Positions 33,373-43,087 of a stretch of DNA of 64,000 nt are shown here, piece after piece. The first letter of the stretch is position 1; each line of letters opens with the position of its first letter. Made by a program: the position numbers and the translations under genes. The notes under the pieces were generated by a model. That model ran no database searches. It saw only the letters and a program-made list of their open reading frames with translations, and had not been told where the DNA came from. Source of the stretch: Smittia aterrima (lineage: Eukaryota > Arthropoda > Insecta > Diptera > Chironomidae); NCBI GenBank assembly GCA_033063855.1, contig CP093829.1, forward strand, positions 19,747,537 to 19,811,536, written 5' to 3'.

Positions 33373-34633
33373 TTAAGCTTGATGACATTTCATGTGTTTT
33401 TTCATGTTCTGAAATGTTTTCGTTTGATGATTGCAATTCGGGCATTTGCAGACATTCGGTCGGATGTGGATTTGTTTGTGTTCTTCAAGTTCTTTGATAT
33501 TTGAAAACTTTTGCCGGCATTTCCAGATATCACAAGCCAAAGACTCTAGTTTTGATGAATGAATTTTCATGTGCTTATTTAAACTGTGTTTACTCATCGA
33601 TTTGCCGCAAGTTGGACATGAAACCACCAAATGATTGTTCATGTGCTTTCTCAAAGAAATTTTATTCATAAATATCTTCTGGCACAAATCACACTGCACT
33701 TGCTGAATCTCATGCTTACTGCCTTTATGATCGTTTAGACCTTTTTGGTTGTAGTAAATTTTATCGCAATCATCACATTTGGCTCTAGGGTAATTCATGG
33801 GCGCCATTCGAATTTAACGGTTTTTCCATACAAAATAAACTTAACGAACACAACTTAACGAAACGAATCTCTTCGGAAAAGGGAAAATTTGACCGTTAAA
33901 TTCAAATGGTACCCATGTAAGTAACTTTAGCCTCACATTTGAAGCTTGCAGTTGTCGTGTGCTTTTCAATATGGCTCTGAAGACGACGTTCAGCAAGCAA
34001 GTGACGACAAATTGGACAAGGAACTTTGAAATGAAATTGCATGTGTAGTCGAAGATGCAACTTGGTTTTCGATGTTTTTCCACAAAAATCACAACGGAAT
34101 CTGATTTTACTATGAACGTACTTTTCATGTTTTCTTAAGCCGTTTTTAGTTGCAAACGAATGAATGCAGTTGGCACACTCAAACTTTATTTCAGCCTTCG
34201 TTCCGTAGATTCCATGTCGATGTTGCTGTTGATGATTTCTCAAAAAATGAATGAAAGAAAAGTTTTGGCTACAAGTTGAGCATGAAAACTTCTTCACGTG
34301 AATCTGATAATGTTGTTTCAGACAATCTTGTCTTGAAGTTTTGTAATCACATTCAGTGCAAAGCCAGTTCGAGTCCTTGCGATGAACACGCGAAATGTGG
34401 TTCGACTTGCAATTGTTGCAATTGAATTGTTGATCGCAGAAGCCACAAACAAAATATGATCCAAACAACTCAGCAGGACTTTTCCACTTTTTGTCAAATT
34501 TTCTCAACACAATTTTAACTTCTTTCATTTCAGGTTCATCCTCAGACTCTGGATCTTCTGGCAGATAACAAGTGAAGTGAACTTCCGGCTCGTGTTTGAT
34601 ATTATCGATGATTTCTTGAGAATATTCTTCCAT
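33373..34633 (-). pseudogene. C2H2 zinc-finger family copy 12, interrupted by MITE-like insertion
   Basis: The N-terminal frame runs from 34633. An in-frame deletion has fused finger 1 to finger 2 (F-V-C-G-F-C-D-Q-Q-F). Fingers continue to F-K-C-E in finger 8, where a 152-bp insertion (33781-33932) brings a stop. Finger sequence resumes on the other side (from A-K-C-D-D-C-D-K) and is open to TAA at 33373. The insertion and its 8-bp duplication do not preserve the frame, so this is a pseudogene unless the insert is spliced out; no good splice sites are evident. Confidence 0.88.
33773..33940. mobile_element. MITE-like insertion, copy 1 (152 bp with 8-bp target duplication)
   Basis: The element at 33781-33932 has imperfect terminal inverted repeats of about 40 bp: both ends start GGCT, and the inner part GAATTTAACGGT is perfect on both sides. 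It is flanked by TCACATTT at 33773-33780 and 33933-33940. An 8-bp target duplication and lack of coding capacity suggest a non-autonomous hAT-like (or P-like) DNA element. Confidence 0.82.
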
Positions 34634-34913
34634 TACGAATTTTAAATGTATCAGCTGATGTGAACTGATCGGAATCTGAGCTTCTACCTGAAATGGTTCA
34701 ATTTTTGCAGCAGCAACGAACTAAGTCATGTGACTTCGCTTATTCTTTCTTGTAACTTTTCAGAAACACTGAAGCTAAGTATCGTCGCCGAAACACAAAT
34801 TCGTTAGTTCAACGACATTAAGTTTTATTATTTTTTTTTGTGAAATTTTTTCCTGAATTATCAGTTAATAACTTTGTTTACGATGTCACTACCAATTCAA
34901 TGAGATTGCTCAA

Positions 34914-35547
34914 TTAAAATGATGTTGTAATATCAGATTTCACTTCAAATCCAAACTCAAGACGCAAGAAAGTCGTTTTGTTGCTGTTGTGATGTTCATT
35001 TGTAAATCGATAAATTCCTGAAGGAAAAGTCGATAGCCATTTGTAATCATTGATTGTCACGTTCCGAATATCGAATCGACTAGGATTCATTTCACATTTC
35101 CTAAAAATATTTGGAGCCGATTGACTGAGAATGCCGTGAAGTAACTTTAAGAAGATATTTTCTGTAGTCCCTTCGACGAATCCACACCAATCAAGAAACT
35201 TGAATGTAATCACTGGACGGAAGATTTGTCCATATTTGTACTCGATTTCAAATGAAGTCTGCATAAGTTTGAGTTAACTTTCTTTTTTCACCATTGTATC
35301 AACTTACATATAAAGGTTTTTCTGGAATCCGATGATAAGTCATTCCGAGGTTCAATGTTGAAATTGTTCTCGAATATACTTTAATGTGACAATATTGAAT
35401 TGTTACCACGCTCTGATCATAAGAACGACATTTTGCGTTCCGAAATCGCGTGAACTGCGGTTGTGCATCTGAGGTCGTCAGAAAGTTCAAGAATATTATC
35501 AACAAAACTGATTTCAACAACAACTTGAGAGCGATAAAGTTCTTCAT
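34914..35547 (-). CDS. DUF1091 secreted protein, gene 3 (194 aa)
   Basis: Exons 35547-35308 and 35258-34914. Signal peptide and DUF1091 core as in the other copies. It differs at F-R-K-C-E-M-N-P-S-R, where others have F-K-K-C-D/E-G-K/N-P-G/C-R. Open throughout, with consensus splice sites. Unit C. Confidence 0.82.
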
Positions 35548-35928
35548 TCTCGATCAGATGATGACTATTCAAAAAATATTTATTTAACAAAGCTCTGTCG
35601 AACTGGTTACTAATTGCTTTCGGAAAAGTTGAATTTTCCTGTAATCAAAGTTAAACTTTGAATTAAAATCTCTCTTTTATTATGCAAATTGACTATGAAA
35701 CAATTTTGTTTGTCGTGAAATACCGACGTTGATAAGATTTTATCACTTTGAGTTCTTTTGTTTCAACCAGCTTGTTTCACGTTTACACTTCATAACAGTC
35801 TGACAATAACTGCGAGAGAATTTTTCTTGTACTAGCATCGACAGCTCTTATCAGAAAACTTACACAAAAAAGCTTATGAGTAATAAAAAATTTAAAAAAG
35901 AAAAAATCGCCAATATTATTTTTTTTTC

Positions 35929-36006
35929 CAGGATTCGAACCTGGGAAATTAACGCTCAAAAATTCTAAACCTGCATCTTGCAAAGTTACCAAACCTCAAC
36001 TTTACT
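35929..36006 (-). other. Degenerate tRNA-like sequence, copy 4
   Basis: Fourth copy of the relic, with GGTTCGAATCC kept. It has base changes in the arm (AACGCTC for CACATTC on the plus strand). Confidence 0.42.
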
Positions 36007-36145
36007 CACGACCAACAGAAAACGATCTTAAAACAACTTTCAGGAGAAAACTTTAGATTTTCACGATTTTTCATTGAAAATGAATGAAAACTTGAAAAAG
36101 AAAACTGAAATTAGAAAGAAATAATGAAAAAAGAGAAATCCACTT

Positions 36146-36218
36146 TGGAGAAGGCGAGGGTCGAACTCGCGACCTTCCGAATGCGAATCGGACGCTCGTA
36201 CCTCTGAGCTACAACCCC
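36146..36218 (-). tRNA. tRNA-Ala(CGC)-like gene, copy 4
   Basis: Identical 73-nt sequence to the other three copies, with the TTTTTT terminator about 15 nt downstream on the minus strand. Confidence 0.8.
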
Positions 36219-36414
36219 AATTTAATTATTAGCCGCTAGAACTCGACCTTATCTTATCATGAATTCTAAGAATTTTAAATCAAAACAATTTTATCTTCAA
36301 AATGTTCAAAATGTTTTTTAAAATATTATCAAAATGAGTTCTGATCAAACACTTAATAATTTTATGTTTCATTTCAATTTATTTCAGTTTTAATTCAAAT
36401 ATTTCTTAACGCGG

Positions 36415-37801
36415 TTAAGCTTGATGACATTTCATGTGTTTTTTCATGTTCTGAAATTTTTTCAATTGATGATTGCAATTCGGACATATGTAGATTTGCG
36501 GTCCGATGTGGATTTTCTAGTGCTCTTCTAGTTCTTTGAGATTGCAAAACTTTTGATGACATTTCACGATTCCACAAAACAGCTTCTCTCGTTTCAACGA
36601 ATGAATTTCCATGTGCTTAGTAAAATTATGTTTACTAATCGAATTGTTGCAAGTTGGGCATAAAACCATCAAATGATGTGTCATATGAAGTCTTAGCAAA
36701 AGTTTGTTCTTGAAAAACTTCTGGCACAAATCGCATTGAACTTGCTCGATCTTGTGTTTTTGGCTCTTATGTCTGTTCAGATCTTTCTGGTTGAAGTAAA
36801 CTTTATCACAATCATCACATTTGGCTCTAGGGTAATTCATGGGCGCCATTCGAATTTAACGGTTTTTCCATACAAAATAAACTTAACGAACACAACTTAA
36901 CGAAACGAATCTCTTCGGAAAAGGGAAAATTTGACCGTTAAATTCAAATGGTACCCATGTAAGTAACTTTAGCCTCGCATTTGAAGCTTGCAGTGGTCGT
37001 ATGCTTTTTAATGTGGCTCTGAAGACGATGCTTAACAAGCAAGTGATGACAAATTGGACAAGGAACTTTCTGATGAGTTTGCATGTGAATTCGAAAGATT
37101 GGCTTGGTTTTTGTTGATCTTCCACAAACATCGCAATGATATTTAATTTTGCTATGAACGTACTTTTTATGTTGTCGTAATCCGTTTTTAGTTGCAAACG
37201 AACGAATGCAAATTGTGCAATGAAGATGTACATCGGGTCCTGTTGCATATTTTCCATGTCGATGCTGCTGTTGATGATTCTTCAAATACTGAATATGAGA
37301 GAACGAATGATGACAGGTTTGGCATGAAAACTTCTTCACGTGAATCTGATAATGTTGTCTCAAGCATTCTTTGTTTAAAGTAGAGTAATCACATTTACAG
37401 CAGAGCCAAGAAGAATCTTTGCGATGAATTTGGGAAATATGAATCGATTTGCAGTTGTTGCACTTGAATTGTTGATCGCAGTAGATGCAGTTGATGATTT
37501 TCTCTGACTTGCTTTTCAATAAACATCTTTCGCATTTCTTAAGAGGCTTACAAGTTTTTAAATGTTTGTTCAAGTCGCTTGATGACTTGCTTGCGTATTC
37601 GCACTTTCCACAAACAAAATATGATTCGAACAACTTGGCAGCACTTTTCCAAGTTTTATCGAATTTCCGCAGCACAATTTTAACTTCTTTCACTTCAGGT
37701 TCATGTTCAGTCTCTGGATCACCTGGCAGATAACAAGTGAAGTGAACTTCCTGCTCGTGCTTAATGTTATCGACGATTTCCTGAGAATATTCTTCTTCCA
37801 T
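36415..37801 (-). pseudogene. C2H2 zinc-finger family copy 13, MITE-like insertion and nonsense codon
   Basis: The N-terminus and fingers 1-7 are open from 37801. The same 152-bp insertion as in copy 12 interrupts finger 8 at the same codon. Beyond it, fingers 8-11 read until TAG at 36517-36519 (paralogues have AAG), after which the last finger is still recognisable to TAA 36415-36417. The palindrome AAGTCATGTGACTT is at 37891-37904. Confidence 0.88.
36815..36982. mobile_element. MITE-like insertion, copy 2 (152 bp), same site as copy 1
   Basis: The element spans 36823-36974 and is nearly identical to the one at 33781. Flanks are TCACATTT (36815-36822) and TCGCATTT (36975-36982), one mismatch. 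It sits at the same codon of a paralogous gene, so it was carried by unit duplication or conversion rather than inserted twice. Confidence 0.82.
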
Positions 37802-38129
37802 TACGAACTTTAAATTTATCAGCTGATGTGAACTGATCGGAAACTGAATTTTTACCTGAAATTGTTCAATTTTTGCAGCAGCAATGAACTAAGTCATGTG
37901 ACTTCGCTTATTCTTTCTTGTGGCCAATTTTTAAAAATAAAATGATGAGAATCGGTATCCAACATGATCAGGTTTTTAGAAAGATTGATGCAAAGTTTCG
38001 TCGCCGAAACACAAATTCGCTAGTTCAACGACATTAAGTTTTATTATTTTTTTTTTTGTGAAATTTTCCTGAATTATCAGTTAATAACTTTGTTTACGAT
38101 GCCACTACCAATTCAATGAGATTGCTCAA

Positions 38130-38766
38130 TTAAAATGATGTTGTAATATCAGATTTCACTTCAAATCCAAACTCAAGACGCATTAAAATCGTTTTGTTGA
38201 TGCTGTAGTGATGTTCATTATTAAATCGATAAATTCCTGAAGGAAAAGTCGATAGCCATTTGTAATCATTGATTGTCACGTTCCGAATATCGAATCGACC
38301 AGGATTCCCTTCACATTTTTTAAAAATATTTGGAGCCGATTGACTGATAATGCCGTGAAGTAACTTTAAGAAGATATTTTCTGAAGTCCCTTCGACGAAT
38401 CCACACCAATCAAGAAACTTGAATGTAATCACTGGACGGAAGATTTGTCCATATTTGTACTCGATTTCAAATGAAGTCTGCATAACTTTGAGTTAACTTT
38501 CTTTTGTCACCAATGAATCAACTTACATATAAAGGTTTTTCTGGAGTCCGATGATAAGTCATTCCGAGGTTCAATGTTGAAATTGTTCTGGAATAAACTT
38601 TAATGTGACAATAATGAATTGTTAGCACGCTCTGATCATAAGAACGACATTTTGCGTTCCGAAACCGCGTGAACTGCGGTTGTGCATCTGAGGTCGTCAG
38701 AAAGTTCAAGAATATGATCCACAAAACCGATTTCAACAACAACTTGAGAGCGATAAAGTTCTTCAT
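38130..38766 (-). CDS. DUF1091 secreted protein, gene 4 (195 aa)
   Basis: Exons 38766-38527 and 38477-38130; exon 2 is one codon longer than in the other copies (S-I-N-K-T-I-L-M-R-L). Signal peptide and DUF1091 core retained. Only 146 bp separate its start from the ITPase stop codon on the same strand, so its promoter overlaps the ITPase 3' end. This arrangement is the likely ancestral one, copied in units A-C. Confidence 0.82.
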
Positions 38767-38912
38767 TCTCTAGCAGGTGATGACTATTCTAAAAATATTT
38801 ATTGAACAAAGTTCTGTCAAACTGATTACTAATTGCTTTCGGAAAAGTTGAAGTTTCCTGTAATCAAAGTTAAACTTTGCATTAAATCTTTCTCTTTTAT
38901 TATGCAAATTGA

Positions 38913-39594
38913 CTATGAAGCAATTTTGTTTGTCGTGAAATAATCACGAAGCTTATCGAGTGCTCTGAATCGGTGAGAGATTGTGTTTTTCGTTTCCTTC
39001 GGCAGTTCACCATAAGTTTCCTCGTATCCGTCAGGCTAAAGAGAGAATCTATTATTATAGAGTCACTTGCGTAGCTTAGGATCAAACCTGGAAGATTGGA
39101 TCCCATCCAAAATCTAATTTTCCTCTTGGAGCTACGATCGTTCCGTTGGTGATACCTTGAAAGAGGATCACTTCAGAGTTTTCGTCTCTCGTAAAGGCAA
39201 ACGTGCAAATCGCCTTCGCTGACTTATCATCGAATCCTGCTAAAAGCTTGTGAAGTCCATCTGGTCCGAGCTTGTCGAGAAACCATTTAATGTACGGACC
39301 CGGCAAACCTCCGAGCGCATTGAAAGCTAAGCAAGTGTCTTCGACAATCACTAAAATTAAAGAGAAGTCATTAACTTATTCAAGTTCTTATGATTAATTC
39401 AAATTACCTGGTCCTTTGACATGTTTCGCTGCTTCTTTACATTTGATTTTGCAAATGTCTTCAACCTCTCCTTGAAGTTCCGGCAAATCAATCTTTTCGC
39501 TTCGAACTTCATAAGGAAAGTTACTACCGAGGATTGCTTTGATCTCCTCGAGTTTCTTCATGTTACCAGTTACAAATGTCAGCGCGCGACTCAT
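38913..39594 (-). CDS. ITPA: Inosine triphosphate pyrophosphatase (190 aa)
   Basis: Exons 39594-39408, 39350-39088, 39035-38913; 191 codons. It hydrolyses ITP, dITP and XTP to monophosphates, clearing damaged purines from the nucleotide pool. Family motifs: F-V-T-G-N-M-K-K-L-E-E near the start, V-E-D-T-C-L-A-F-N-A-L-G-G-L-P-G-P-Y-I-K-W-F, F-G-W-D-P-I-F-Q and the C-terminal S-H-R-F-R-A-L. Length matches the human protein (about 194). The gene is divergent from the L28 gene, 193 bp between start codons. A TTTATT (AATAAA) polyadenylation signal is at 38896-38901. Confidence 0.95.
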
Positions 39595-39787
39595 TGTCAG
39601 TCTTTATTTAATTTATTTCACAAGCTAAAACTCGAGAGAAATCAAATGTAAACAAAAATTCACAAACACATTCAAAACAAAAAGATTTGGTCTCCTCGGC
39701 TCACATTTTTTTTAAAAACAATTGTGAAATTTGTGAAATTAATTTCTCTAGAAATTTACGAATTGATCAAAACATTAAAATAGTAAA

Positions 39788-40679
39788 ATGGCTCATTCAA
39801 CACCACAAGGAGCCAATCTCCTTAAAGGATGGATGAAAGTTAAAAGATTTGAGAAAGGATTGTCAGCGGAACTTCCCGAGGCTTATAGAAAGTTTTTTCG
39901 TGAATGGAAAAGCACACCAGCGACTGCCGTTCATTATATTCCGAAAGAAGGACGCTTTGAACGCAATGAAATAACTGGAGTTGTTCTTCCGGTGCAAAAC
40001 GTGAAAATTCCTCTTAAGAAAGTTCCTGAAGAAGATGAAGGCATTTGGGGAGGTGAAGCAATCATCAAAGGCTTTCAGAAGAGAAACCCTTACAAGCGAC
40101 GTGTTCCGCATTACTGGGTTCCAACACTCAAACGCTCAGTTGTACGAAGCGAAGTTCTCAATGAATATTTCTCGATGACTGTCACTGACCGAACAATTCG
40201 ACTTATCATGGAAAATCACGGCTTCGATCATTATTTGCTTAAGACACTAGCTTGCGACTTACGATCGCTTCTCGCATTAAAACTCAAGCAGAGGATTCTG
40301 CAGAGTCTTCACGATGGATGCCCGGCATGGCAGGAAAACCCTAAACGCCAAAAAGAAATCAAGAGCGAGTACGATCAATATCTTCAAAACTACACTAGCG
40401 AAGAAATCGAATGGTACGGACTGAGCTGGATTGAAGCTCTCAAGAAAATCAAGGAGAAGATCGATGCTGAGAAAGTTATTGTGCCGCACAAGATTATTTT
40501 TAGACAGCAACTAATTGATCAATTGAGAGAAGCTGGAATCAAAGAAGCTGGTGGCGATGATGGACCCAAGTAAGTTGATTTATCATTAAAAAGAAAATTA
40601 ATATTTGAATGAAAATATTTTTAGGGAACCAACATCTTGGACAAAGAAGCTGAATCCATTTGCAAAGAAAGAGGTTTAA
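39788..40679 (+). CDS. mRpL28: Mitochondrial ribosomal protein L28 (278 aa)
   Basis: Exons 39788-40569 and 40625-40679; the second exon adds E-P-T-S-W-T-K-K-L-N-P-F-A-K-K-E-V after the phase-2 splice. The protein matches animal bL28m: R-R-V-P-H-Y-W-V-P-T-L in the core, K-V-I-V-P-H-K near the end, and an extended C-terminal helix. It is a structural part of the mitochondrial large ribosomal subunit. It shares a short bidirectional promoter region with ITPase. AATAAA at 40716-40721. Confidence 0.9.
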
Positions 40680-40775
40680 GTACTGAAATGTTGTAGCTTG
40701 AAGTCGTCAACTTAGAATAAAAAAGTCAGTAAAGTAAACATTTGTGAAGTCTTTATTCGCTTCATAACAAATAAT

Positions 40776-42533
40776 TTAATCACGAGACAGTGCCAATTGC
40801 ACAAGCGGCAGGACTTTGATGGATGAGAGGTCAGCAAGAACAGCTTCGATACTTTCAATTGTTGATACTTGCATGAGACTCTCTTTGCGGAAGCTTAAAA
40901 TGATGATGGAGAGAAGTGAAAGGATCTCAAGTGAATCGTAGCCAAGAATCAGATCCCAAAGAATTAAAAGCTCTTGAGGTTGGAGGTGACCGCTAAATGC
41001 CCTCATCAACCATTTGAACACAACTCGGATTCTGAAAACGAGATTTTTTTCGTTAAATCGATTAAAAAACAATTTTCCACTCCACTTACGGTTGAACTTG
41101 ATGTTCTCGAAAGTGAGACCAAAGTCCCGGCTCATGAGTTTGCAAAAGTTTCTCAAACAAAAGGCAAAGACTGACAATTCCTTGGTTGTGAGTGTTCACA
41201 CATGTCAGTCGATGGCAGTATCTTATGTAGAAAGCACGAAACGTAAAGTAAAGGGAAATGGGCGAGTCGTAGAGATAACAAAACGGAGCAGCAAACATGC
41301 AAATTCCATGAAAGGGAACGATCCCACAAGGCGGCAGCTCATATTGCTTTAACTTCGCTGAGCTGATGAAATCGCTTTTGATCATTTCAGCAACTTCACT
41401 ATCACGAGAGAAGCAAAGCATAACTTGATAGATAATATCCTCATAGACAAAGTATTGATCATCGTTTGTCGCTGTCAGCTGCACGTCTTTAAAAACCAAC
41501 TTGTCTACAATTAAATCTGTGCTGAGAACGTCATTCTTCAAGTCCTGCCAAACTTCGTTGTGCTGGAATAAGAGAACTTCAATTAAAACAATTATTCAAT
41601 AATTCAAGTTTTATCTCACATGATCCTCAAGTTCACTTCCAAGAACAATTGACCAGACTTTGCCTCTGATTGGAGTTGGTGTTTGACCTTTCTTAAGTAT
41701 CTGTTGACATAACGGCGCATGCTTTGTGGTCAGAATCTTATCACAAGTCGTTGACCAATCATTTGTGTTCATTTCGTTTCGTAAAAGTTCTGAGAATAAC
41801 ACGCGAAGCTCAAAGAGATTCTTGACTGGCAGAGCAATGTGTGAGAATTCCCATTTCGGTAAAATGTCTTCGTCAGCTTCGTGCTTCTGTGATGACGGAC
41901 CTTTCAATGACAACAAAACTTCGAGAAGATCCTTCGGAGCATAAACTGGACGATAGTTTGATAAGTCGACAGTAAAGTTGCTCAACTCGTCCCATTTGTT
42001 TTGAAGCTCTTCCTTATCTGCTTGATTCCTTAGTTGTCCTTGAAGTGGAGCCTTCAATTCTGAACTCATTGCGTTGAGAGACTTTCGAACTCTTCTTTCC
42101 CATTGTATTCCAGCTCGTCGAAGATAATTCAGCGGATCCGTCTAAAAGTTTTGATTAAAATAAAATTATTTCAGAGCAAACTTAAAATTCCACATCCTCA
42201 CCGATTGCATCGTCAGCTTCACCTCGTTCTTAATGGACGTTCGAATTAAGTGAAATACAATATTTCGAATTTCCGTCTCGAGGCCGTTTCGCTTCATTGC
42301 CAGCTCCAGCGTGTGTTTCATGTCATCTTTGCAGACTTCGGGCGAGCACGCCAATTTCTATGAAAAATATTCTTGATTGAAACTTCCTGTGACGGGAAAT
42401 GTCGAAAGTCGTGACTGCACTCGAAGCTCACCTGAACAGTCTTGAAGAGATTGTTGTACACTTTCATTTGCTTGATGTCCTCAGAGAACTTTAGAGCTGT
42501 GTGGTGGATTGAAGTTTCGCGAAGCTCTTCCAT
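40776..42533 (-). CDS. TBC domain protein, TBC1D19 orthologue (502 aa)
   Basis: Exons 42533-42432, 42357-42202, 42141-41620, 41562-41090, 41031-40776; 503 codons. Alignment landmarks to human TBC1D19: N-K-W-x-E, F-R/Y-R-P-V-Y-A-P-K-D-L-L-E-V, L-V-D-K-L-V-F-K-D-V-Q-L-T-A-T-N-D-D, V-I/V-P-F-H-G, F-K-W-L-M-R-A-F-S-G-H and the end E-A-V-L-A-D-L-S-S-I-K-V-L-P-L. TBC proteins usually act as Rab GTPase activators. Here the arginine-finger motif position reads L-K-N-D-V-L-S, with Ser for Arg, so catalysis by the usual dual finger is doubtful, as the human sequence also suggests. Confidence 0.9.
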
Positions 42534-42539
42534 CGCGCT

Positions 42540-43085
42540 GGAATTTAATTACGAAATTGCGCAAAATATTTTCCTCCTTCGAAACTTAACGACTTCAATT
42601 TTGAGTCATTTGCTGGAGAATTTCTTCTTTCCTTGCACGAAATTTGTCGCCGACGGCCGAGACCAATGCAAGCGAAATGATAATTTCGACTTCAAGAACT
42701 TTAAACGATGAAAAAAATAGTTTTTCGATTTTAAGGAATGTTGGAAAATAAATAAACAGAAAACATTTTTTAAATTTCCATGACAACTGCGACTCGGCAT
42801 TTGATTTGAAGTAAACTCGCGTTCTCCAAAACATTTTTCATTTCCATGTCTCTCAGTGATCGCATCGACGAACTCATCCCAATAATTATGATTTCACGCG
42901 ATTCTCCAACACTGTAGTCAGTCAATAAACTTTTCCACTTAAAACTTTTTCTTCTTCGTATCAACTAATCAGGTTAATTGTTTCCGACATGCAATTTCGT
43001 TTATTTTGCCAAAGTGATTCTTTAGTTGAATTTGTTTTTTGGTGAAATTTATTTTGTGTAAATTTTATTGAATGCAAAAGAATAA
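42540..43085. other. Intergenic region without a visible gene
   Basis: Lies between the TBC1D19 start and the 3' end of the first ML-like gene. Short open frames on both strands show no codon pattern or family match. It presumably holds the TBC1D19 promoter. Confidence 0.5.
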
Positions 43086-43087
43086 TT

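Larger units (their letters stand above)
32720..35727. repeat. Repeat unit C: tRNA-like, tRNA-Ala, zinc-finger copy 12, DUF1091 gene 3, ITPase tail
   Basis: A direct repeat of about 3.0 kb. TGATAAGATTTTATCA is at 32722-32737 and the ITPase-tail fragment near 35690-35727. It shares the 152-bp MITE-like insertion inside its zinc-finger copy with unit D, so these two units separated most recently or have exchanged sequence. Confidence 0.85.
35728..38941. repeat. Repeat unit D: tRNA-like, tRNA-Ala, zinc-finger copy 13, DUF1091 gene 4, ending in the real ITPase gene
   Basis: The last unit. TGATAAGATTTTATCA is at 35730-35745. Its right end runs without interruption into the last exon of the intact ITPase gene (stop 38913-38915). 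This identifies the source of the ITPase-tail fragments in units A-C and marks the ancestral right border of the duplication. Confidence 0.85.

Noticed and set aside
33841..37257. Frames ending L-T-W-V-P-F-E-F-N-G-Q-I-F-P in copies 12 and 13 as a new conserved protein end
   Set aside because: This sequence is the MITE-like insert read in a shadow frame; its conservation comes from duplication.
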